In this document: in pieces, positions 56,101 through 64,000 of the stretch
How positions within the stretch are numbered: the first letter of the stretch is position 1
How the letters are laid out: the number at the start of each line of letters is the position of its first letter
NCBI RefSeq assembly: GCF_016906535.1
Contig: NC_057371.1
Location: 1,922,001-1,986,000, forward strand
Length of the DNA: 64,000 nt
Source of the DNA: Rhizoctonia solani
Lineage: Eukaryota; Basidiomycota; Agaricomycetes; Cantharellales; Ceratobasidiaceae
Reading direction: 5' to 3'
Position numbers and translations under genes: made by a program
Notes under the pieces: generated by a model
Seen by the model: only the letters and a program-made list of their open reading frames with translations
Told to the model about the DNA's origin: nothing
Databases searched by the model: none

Positions 56101-56232
56101 CAGTCGCGTGCACACCAGGCCACCCGTGCAGCTTCGAGGGCGGTGGGTGCCACTCCTACGCCTGAGTCGGCTGGAGAGTACCTTGAGAGCGTTGCTGCCA
56201 AGGCGTCGAGTGTGGTACACGGAGAGCTTTGA
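53105..56232 (+). CDS. Unknown membrane-anchored helical protein with three C-terminal repeats
   Basis: 929 residues from seven exons: 53105-53227, 53296-53367, 53419-54855, 54909-55013, 55068-55089, 55141-55671, 55733-56232. A short basic N-terminus is followed by one hydrophobic segment (LVQLILLGYLLFTV, about residue 80). A long amphipathic helical region comes next (LVQAAQKLYIVRVAPHVAQ; PYINQAIAALIRLWLEVQP), then a Pro-rich block of four near repeats (IIPEGPIIPDGPVIPEGP). After that are a charged coiled coil (LAEQKRLKAKATAEKRAEIE) and an Ala/Ser-rich C-terminal half with three copies of ATR-x4-A-x-G-x-TP-x-P. I do not know the function. A single-pass protein of the ER or lipid-droplet surface is a guess from the amphipathic helices. 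All exons join in frame. Confidence 0.85.
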
Positions 56233-56693
56233 GGTGATACGAGATTACTATTGGATACATACCACCCTCGCTAGCCCCCCTTCAAAACACCGACTGTATA
56301 TACACGACCTTGTTACTATTATCATGGTTGCAATGTGAATTAGTTATTGATGGCTGAATGATCACGGTATACTTTGGATAATGTATGTATATCTGGAACT
56401 TAGGCTGGCTGGTTTGGTCAAGTAGGGCAAATTTGAATCAAGGAGGGAATACGATTGCCTTATTGGGTAATGCGGTTAGACAAACCGTCATGGTCTATCC
56501 CAACTTACCGTCACACAAAATCTGCATACCCCCAATCAGAAAATAGCAGTTATAAAACATTTACATTAAGAAACACAAAAGGAGACAAACACAATAGATG
56601 TCGTTTTTCGATAGAACCAGAAATAACAGCTCGATTTAGATGAAGGACTGTACAAACACAATATATATGAATCAGAGGTACGAAGACAGTGCT
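56233..56693. other. Intergenic between convergent genes
   Basis: 461 bases with the two 3' ends. No ORF of note. Confidence 0.5.
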
Positions 56694-57633
56694 CTACTCT
56701 TCTTCAGTGGGGCGCCACTTCAGGTGAGTTTCGTAAAAGGCAATCAACTAAAATTAAATGGTCAATACCGCAACTACTACATGAAAACGAACTACCCACC
56801 TTCTGCGGGCATCGCTCTGCAAGCACGGTAGTTATCACACGGGCCTTTTGTCCATCCGCACTATTTATTTGGGTTAGTAGACTTAACAAAGTCTAGGATG
56901 AATACAACTAACCGAGTGACCAACGCAACAAGTTCACCATCGGCTTCACCCGTATTTTCAACGGTCTCGATCTCCTTGATAAGATCGTTCTAGTTGAAGT
57001 ATTATTAGCAAACTCAATATCTGTTTACTTGAAAGATGGCTAACCCATTTGGCCTTTTTCATATAGTCGTCCATTGACGCGAACTCGGGTTCCTCTTCTT
57101 CTTCATCGCTCTTGGGCTCCGGCTCCTTATTCTTGCTGGGTCTACCACGTTTGGTCTGCTTCTTTGGCGCTTCCTCTTCGTCGACATCCATCTCCTCAAC
57201 GCTGGCCTTGCGCTTCTTCTGGGCAGTAGCGCTGGGGCGGCCCTTCTTCACAGGACCTTTCTTTCCCTTTCCATCGCGTGGAAGATTGTTGGCTTCGTGA
57301 TACTCTTTAACTAGATCCTCTGCTCCACCAGCATCTTCTTCGTCGATCCAGAGATCGTCTTCAGGACCATATCCCTTCCAGCGAACAAAGTAACTCCATT
57401 TGCCCTATGAATAGTTATGGTAAGTTAAATAGCGACGGTCGGATGCAAATTTGTTGGCGACTTACGCGTTTGTTGTACTGCCATTTGGCATCTAAAATGG
57501 CCTCGACCTCATACCCTTCTTCTTCATCATCCTCTTGCTCAGACCCCGAGGCTTTCTCCTCTTCTTCATATTCCTCAACGACCTCTTTGGCCTTCTTGCT
57601 GGTGCGCCCCTTGTTCTTTGGTGAAATGGCCAT
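56694..57633 (-). CDS. HP1-type heterochromatin protein (chromo and chromoshadow domains)
   Basis: 239 residues from five exons (minus strand: 57633-57466, 57404-57045, 56989-56913, 56860-56800, 56747-56694). The chromodomain (GYEVEAILDAKWQY, then GKWSYFVRWKGYGPEDDLW) is split by intron 1. A basic and acidic hinge follows (two AT-hook-like GRPS words, KRGRPSKNK and KKGRPSATA), then a chromoshadow domain across exons 2-5 (ASMDDYMKKAKW, ELVALVTRADGQKARVITT, LIAFYETHLKWRP). HP1 binds H3K9me and dimerises through the chromoshadow domain to silence repeats. The Tyr and Trp-Tyr cage residues are present, but the usual WEP after the chromodomain core reads LWIDEED. Confidence 0.92.
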
Positions 57634-58471
57634 GTCGCGGTCGGATGAATGTGGTGGTTAGGATGACGAATTCAAGAGGGGGCTTCGTTCTAAACAACAA
57701 TCAGCTGTTTTGGTCACGTGATACGTGTCAAACACCGGGTTTTTGGTTGTTTTGAAGGTCAAGATTCGAGACTGGAACGTCATAAATATGACACATACCG
57801 GACAACATACGGTGGAATTAGGTTACCAAATCAATGCTTTCTGTTATTTCCATTTTTGCAAGTTAAAATAACCGATGTGATTTCCGCTCGTACTCTCGTT
57901 AAATTTGGACATATTATGCCACGTAGGATTGTTCGTGTGGGTAGAGCAGGTAATGAATAGAATGGTCGAAGCGAGCATGAAACGACATACCAGTTTTCTT
58001 TCGCGGATATAATAAGCAGCGACCGTATTAATAATATACATTTTCAATGATAACCCTTTTTCACTACAATAAAACCCCAGCAACGACTGAATGATTTTTA
58101 TTGGTTTCTGCTTACAAGATCTTCGGAAACGTACCATAAAAACGTCCCTGAAAGTGTTGGCCCACTGTACTATATCGGACCAACGGGCCCGCATATATGA
58201 AACAAGGCCTCCAGAGCCACATCGAAATATGCGTCCGATAAGCCTTAGGTGGAAGGGGGGTTAAAGGAAACAAAGCAATTCTTGAATCCAATTCAAGGAG
58301 GGTTAAATCATTACATTTTGAGGGCACTTGGCTGCCGTTATCGCTGCCTCCCCAACAAATTAATGGAATCGGATACAAAAAATTATGTTATCTTTTTAAT
58401 AATAAGCACAGAATAACACAAACTCTCAGTCATAATATACACGTGCACCCTATTTCGAGAGGTGAAATCCA
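57634..58471. other. Intergenic, includes HP1 promoter
   Basis: About 840 bases. The first 200 should contain the HP1 promoter (a TCACGTGA box at 57715-57722). The short ORFs here show no domain. Confidence 0.5.
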
Positions 58472-59351
58472 CTACGGAAATTTCTGGCGCGCGGGAAGGC
58501 AATTCAACTTCTTGTGTCTACCAAGGTTGCCTGGATTACAGAAACCTTTATAGCACTTGTCGCACTTGTAAGCTGCCAAACCATTGAACGTATCAGAGAA
58601 CATGCCGAGTGTAAAATCGATAGATATCGTACCTCGAACTCCAAAACTGAACGATAGATGTGTCTACAAGCGCATCAATCAGCAAATACATATTTATAGG
58701 ACGGAAGTAAATCATGTACCTTCAGCTCACTAGGCCTTGAAAACCTTTTTTGGCAGCCCTGTAATGGACAGACGATATGCGGCAATCTTCCGTTTACCTT
58801 ACAGCCTTGCCTTGCTTTGGCAAGGGCAGCAATCCAATACTCAAGCTCTTCGGAACTAGGATTCATACTCAACATGGGAAGTGGCATTCTATGACCTCCG
58901 GGACTTCCGATGGAGTATGAGACCCATGTTTGATGGGTTCCTTGGCACCCATTATGACGTGTCCGCCGTTGATTATTGTTGTTAGCTCCCCCAGGAAGAT
59001 AGAGGTTTGAATTGGTGGATTGAAAGTTGATATCGAATCCTTCGGAATTCCCCGGCCACTCTGGACCCAAAGCATTCATATATGCACTCAGCTCGGTCGT
59101 ATTGCCCAAGCTATTGATAGCAATTTTTAAAATATCGCATTCATGTCAGCACTGTTGGATACGAATGATCATAATTCTGGCACTTACGGAGCGGCAGCAC
59201 CAATACTGAGGGTACTGGCTTCTTGCTCTAGGGTAGTGGATGGAGGTGTTTGCGAGAAATAATCAATAGAATCTATGGGTAGTAATAATGCGTCGGTTTC
59301 TGTCAGCGTCCAAGCCTCATCCTGGTTGATAAAAGGCGTAGTAGTATCCAT
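58472..59351 (-). CDS. C2H2 zinc-finger protein, probable transcription factor
   Basis: 228 residues from four exons (59351-59188, 59110-58720, 58663-58633, 58572-58472; introns 56-77 bp). An acidic and Ser/Thr-rich N-terminus, an Asn/Gly-rich middle, then two fingers at the C-terminus. Finger 1 is CPLQGCQKRFSRPSELKTH, where the second zinc-binding His is not where expected. Finger 2 is CDKCYKGFCNPGNLGRHKKLNC, ending with Cys as C2HC. Paired C-terminal fingers fit a small DNA-binding regulator. Target and partner are unknown. Confidence 0.8.
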
Positions 59352-61831
59352 GTATGGCGGTAAGGGCGGTGTCGGTAAACTTATCGAAAAGCGAGGTATT
59401 GTTTAAGACTTGGCTGACTATGAGCCACTCGGCCTTTATTCGCCTACTGAACATCGATATCATATATATCGTAAACCAGAACTGAAACTAGAACTGAATA
59501 TTGTTTCGGGCGGACACATATATCCCAGACGGCGATCCTCAGTGGCGCCAGTCATCCATGGGCGCTGACGATTTGACGAAATACATAGGAGGCGATCACG
59601 AACCTGGTCAATGGAGGTGATTAGATTCATTACCGTCCTCGCTTCTCCAGCTGAGCAACCTCGCATTCTCGTTCTAGCCATATCACACTATGCTCGGGGA
59701 TCCATTGCCTTGCCCCGCGAGGTTCCGGAGGATGGTAAATATGAGTACGATTGGTAGCAAAATAAGAGCCGACGTATGCTCTGGGATGATTTGAATTCTA
59801 GGCGTGGAACCTTAACTACACATTGAGAAGAAAACCGTTTCTGAGACGTGATTGCCCAGTTCGAACCTTTCGCGGGGTTGCTCCTTCCTGGACGTGAAAT
59901 CTGTAGGTTTCCTGCGCCGATATGCCTGAATCTACTGAGCGCTTAGTAGGGTCTACCCCTGGAAAGCAATATGGATCGCCCAAATTTCAGATCCAAAAAG
60001 GGGGAATCGCCTGTATAGTTCATAAGGCTTGTTGATATGCGGCGCTGGTGGAAAGAGATCGCAAATATCATTGCCATTGACCTTTTAATAAGCTTAAAAT
60101 CTCTCCTGGAGCGCACGCTAGTGGTCCCAGTTGGGGTAACATCCCCGGGTCCCAATCGGTCCCAGAATGTATCTCAAGTAAATCCATATTTTCTCCAATC
60201 AGACGACTTGGCTCTGAGCCCTGAAGATGTCTGAAGAGCTCCGGACTTAAGTAGTCCTTTTGGAGAAATAGACGATTTCCTCGAGTACGTCGTCCGTTGT
60301 TAACGTTTGTCACCAGCCACTCGACCAAAGCAACTGGGATCCAGCAACACGTCAACTGAACCACCGGGTGGGTCGGAGGCTTGGCCTCACCCTTACCTTT
60401 TAGATTCGTAGGGTTTTTGTCATGTAGACCAATCTATTGGGTGCTTATTCAGTATATTATTCTTGTGTGTTGTGTAGTTGTGGGCTTCGGCCACCCTGGT
60501 GTTCGCCTCGTTCAGATGTGCAAGTAATGAATTACATTCCAACAATGCACATCAACTGACAGTTATGTGAATCATGCGCGGTTTGCGACGCCAAATTGAG
60601 TAAATTGAAGCGCGATCAAGAGTCTCGTTGGTTCCGGAACGCCCCCAACCGGCGAAGATTCCCAAATGTAGGACCACATTAATGATGACCCTAAGGCGCA
60701 GAAAAACCTTGGGTCCGAAAGATGAAAACTGGAGCAATTTTGCATATCTCCAATCATCGGTATGATGATTCAACTTGCGTTCGCCTCACTTGATCAGAGG
60801 AGTGCCTCCGCCAGACAAACGCCGCCGAACACAATCTGTATACTCAACTGGAATACAGGAAGTCCAGGAGCTTCCAAACCCACCTGGGCTTTTCGGGTCT
60901 TGACTGGGTAGATGTTATTTGTATCGGGGCTTCAGGAAAATACTAGTAAATTTACCGTCATTGAGAGCTGCGGTCCACTGAGGTTTAGAGTTCCGCTATT
61001 TTAGCACTAGATGTCCAGATCGTCTGGAGTGTTTTGGAGGTGTGCGTGGCCAATATGCACTTGCTCAATTCAGTTGTACTAATTGCAATTGGACTGGCGG
61101 GCTGATCGATCAACAACGTTGACATAGAGCCGCGGATCATCAATCGTCCCACTTAATTCATCGGCTCCGAGGGAGGATTAGACAATTACGTTGTATTTTG
61201 AATACCTCTCAATCGTGCGACACACGGCCATCGGCGACTCTCGTCTGGACTTTGCTTCCTTTGACGTCTATTCCTGACTTCACACCCAGTTTGCTTGTGT
61301 ATAATGCCAATTTTATTACGTGGGCTTTCCTCACTTGCGAGCCCTTGTGGTGGTTCAGTGAACTTCACGGTTTACTAGTAATGCACAAAGGTGGTTCCAC
61401 AGGGGTTGTTTATTTTTAAGGAAAGGGATACTGAAAAGTCGTCTTTGGTTTGGGAAGTTGGAATCCGCTTCTTTGGGTATAATGATTCTGGCATTTAGGC
61501 GCTCTTGAATGCTCCGCAAGAACGCCTGGTAGTTTGGTTATGATCACAAAGAATAGACCAGTGGATTGGATAAATTTTTCCGATTTTTTTTTTCCCGATT
61601 TTTTAAAGAAAAAAATCACTCATGAGAAAGTGTCCACACGCTGGATCATGGACACTATGCCAATTTCCAAGGGATCCCGAATTGGCCCAGGTCAAGTGCA
61701 TCATTGCTGCACACCAGACGTCAGACACACCGGCGCTTAAGGCAACAGAACCAAACAAAGATCCCCGCCACCCATGTTTGAGTTGGATCTAACAACCACC
61801 ACCCACGCTCGGGCTAAATTCTTTTAATTCG
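59352..61831. other. Intergenic, about 2.5 kb, no gene supported
   Basis: Contains the promoter of the zinc-finger gene on the left and of the next gene on the right. ORFs such as minus 60068-60364 lack recognisable domains and splice partners. A poly-T/poly-A patch is at about 61580-61615. Confidence 0.45.
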
Positions 61832-64000
61832 ATGGCGACGCGACGTGAGAATGGGATGGGTAGCATGCTGAGGCGGAAGCAGCGTAGCGAGCATTCGTCA
61901 CCTTACAAGCGCCGACACGCAGCACCTACGAACAACAAACTCCAGTCGTCGTCATCGCTCTCCTCTTTTCTTTCTTTTATCTCCGGTGCATTCCGACGTA
62001 AGCCTGAGAGGGTAGAGCCTGAGAGCGAGCAGAGCGAGGATGGGGATACGACTGGCACTGACCTCGATGAGCAGCCAGAGTCCGATCCGGAGCTTGGTCC
62101 GAGGTATGGGAGGAGAATAGAGCGGGACAATAAGGCCGCGGATTCACTTTCGCGCTTGGGCCAAACAGTAAGCATTTCGTTCCGTCAAGAGACTGAATCT
62201 GATCGATGAGTAGCTCCAACAATCGGCACCAAAACCAAAAGTGCTCCCACCATCGTCGATTCTTCCGTCAGCAGACTCTGGCATCAAGACATCTGCTTCT
62301 ACATCTCATATCGCACCTCCAACGCGACCCCGTCGTGCTGCTCAGCCATCCTTTGCAACTGTCTCTCGAACCCCGGCCAAACGCCCTGAACGCCCGATCT
62401 TCCCGGGTGGAATCAAGTCCTTTGGAGGCTTGTCCCCTACCGCCGAACCCAGCTCCCCACCGTTCACATCCAACAATCCTCTCGAAAACTCCTTTGCCGC
62501 TAACCGCCCACCCACCTCTAAATTTACCTTTGTCGCCAAGCCTCCCTCGGAAACCGCCAAAACCAGCTCGGAGATTCTCGCTGATTTTTTCGCCTCCAAG
62601 GGCAAGGCCCCTCTCACTGCCGCCGAGCGGAAACATGTGGCCCAGCTTATCGCCGCGTCAGATGCCGAGTCGTCCAAGTCCCAATCACCGGATGCGGATC
62701 CATACAATGGTGTACCGTCGTTTTCGTTCCTCAAGGCGACATTCCCTGCTCCCGAACGGGACAGCACATCTCCCTCGAGTTCACTCCAGGCTTCCGAATC
62801 CGCACCCTCGATTGGATCCAGCGTTGCCCCTCGCAAGCGCCGACCAATCAACTACGGTGGTGTATCTAAACGTTCGGCTGCGATTACCAAAGCTGGCTTT
62901 ACCTTGCGTGAACACCAAAAGCTCTTGGAGAAGCAAAAGGCCACACAGGAGAACGTGGCCCCAGACCTGAGCAGTGTGGGTGATAAACGAGGTGTGCGGG
63001 ATGCAGAAGAAGATGGGGGTGGAAAGAGGAGGCGAACCAATGACGGCCAGAGTGCCGCCGCTGAGGAACCAGCTGCTAAAACCGGAGTGACCAAGCTGCT
63101 AAACTTGAACGCTCAGCCCAGCATGCCTTCTCCCCTTCGGCAAATGACTAAACTTAACTCGCCCTCTCCGCCTCGAACCGCGCCTCGTGCGCAAGCTCCT
63201 TCTCCTGCGTCCCCTCTTTCCCGAAACATTACTGAGGAGGTAGCCACCCCCAAGGCTACCGCTGTGTCAGCCTCGATCGCTTCACCCTCCAAGCCGGCTT
63301 CGTCCCAGACCACGGCCAAACCCAAAGCTCGAAAGAGCCTCGTGGCTGACGTCATGCGTGACATGCTTGCTGAGGATAAGGCTCGCGAGAAACAAGAAAA
63401 GCCTGTTGACACGACTGTGTTTGCGAATCCGTATGAAGATAATAGTGTGCTGCCTGCTGTCACGGCACCCAAAGTTCGGAAGCCCAGACGGGTAAGTTTA
63501 TTGACCAGGATCGAAAGAGTAACTCCTCATGGTGTAGCAGACAAGTGCAAGGCCCGCGGCAAGGAGCAGTGCTTCTGTTGCCAAGCAGGAAAGCAAGCCT
63601 AAATCCTTGATTGAAAAGATTGAACAGACGGATGTGCGCGTAAGTTGGTTATATTATTCTAGTAAACCCATGTATTAATTATATTGGCAGCCGAGCGCAA
63701 AGAAAACGAAAACTGATGTTGATGCTTCCACCCCTGGTCCCAAGTTCACAGTTACTGCAGCTACACCCAAGGATACAACTCCAAAGGCGCGTCGTCCTGC
63801 ACCCGTGGTCGAAGAGCCCTCAGTGCCTACCGAATCGAGCGAGATCGAGGTTATCGATATGGACGAGGAGCTCAAGCACAAGTCCGGTTCGAATGGCCGC
63901 CCAGCGCTCTCTGTCGATGTGGCCAACAACAACGGCAGCAACGGCAGCGGAAACAAGGCAAACGGAATGCTCGGACTTCCTCACAGGCAACGACCTTCGT
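61832..64000 (+). CDS. Disordered basic protein, possible nucleoporin (Nup1/Nup60-like), 3' end outside
   Basis: Exons 61832-62167, 62214-63491, 63541-63639, 63691 to beyond 64000; introns 46-51 bp, all in phase 0. Over 600 residues visible, mostly Ser/Pro/Lys-rich and disordered. Near the N-terminus a short amphipathic stretch (SSFLSFISGAFRR) is followed by acidic sequence. The middle has SKFTFVAKPP and SSEILADFFASKGK, short bipartite basic clusters (GGGKRRRTND, PKVRKPRR) that could be nuclear signals, and late an acidic hydrophobic word EIEVIDMDEE resembling a SUMO-interacting motif. A nuclear-basket nucleoporin is suggested by the N-terminal helix plus disorder, but this is weak; no FG repeats are visible before the window ends. 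Confidence 0.6.

Noticed and set aside
62206..62970. 254-codon plus-strand ORF overlapping the nucleoporin-like gene
   Set aside because: Alternate frame of the disordered Ser/Pro-rich exon; the main frame continues through spliced exons on both sides.

Overview
The window is fungal nuclear DNA, most probably from an Agaricomycete close to Rhizoctonia (Cantharellales). This is inferred from short 46-69 bp GT-AG introns in most host genes, the gene repertoire, and the abundance of chromodomain-bearing Ty3/gypsy (Tf1/Tf2-like) LTR retrotransposons. Roughly the first 37 kb is a repeat block; the remaining 26 kb is gene-bearing.

Repeat block, left half (1-15208): three chromoviruses are stacked. 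Element E1 (1-6146) sits inside the RT gene of E2 (6147-9195), and E2 sits inside the 5' LTR of E3 (9196-15208). A truncated unknown ORF (15210-15938) and an inverted solo LTR (15979-16516, TSD TTAAA) follow.

Repeat block, right half (16645-37986): a PIF/Harbinger-type transposase gene on the minus strand is split by minus-strand chromovirus E4 (17284-37336, TSD ATGAA). E4 is interrupted by a solo LTR of its own family (18253-18814, TSD GAGTT), by a solo LTR of the E3 family (34791-35329), and by the minus-strand element E6 (21261-33952, TSD TACTC). E6 carries the plus-strand element E5 (21270-27555, TSD CTAGA) nine bases inside its 3' LTR. This gives four levels of nesting, each supported by target-site duplications.

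The elements share mechanics readable from the DNA. Each PBS lies 2 nt inside the LTR and is complementary to the predicted 5' end of the element's own transcript, 33-34 nt after the TATA box. This is Tf1-type self-priming rather than tRNA priming. Pol is in the -1 frame relative to gag, and E4, E5 and E6 have the slippery heptamer GGGAAAA just before the gag stop. Pol runs protease, reverse transcriptase, RNase H, integrase, chromodomain. The differences I found between paired LTRs of E4, E5 and E6 are CpG transitions, and several pol genes are broken by CGA-to-TGA stops or single-base frameshifts.

Host block: ZIP zinc transporter (40029-41377, +), tRNA-like gene (41764-41841, +), amidase-signature enzyme (43315-45772, +), alpha/beta-hydrolase-like gene (about 48841-50110, +), unrecognised minus-strand gene (50575-51340), exon-junction protein Y14/RBM8A (52055-52779, +), a 929-aa membrane-anchored protein of unknown function (53105-56232, +), HP1-type heterochromatin protein (56694-57633, -), C2H2 zinc-finger protein (58472-59351, -), and a nucleoporin-like, intrinsically disordered protein that runs off the end (61832-64000, +). 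No rRNA, CRISPR or bacterial-type operon is present.
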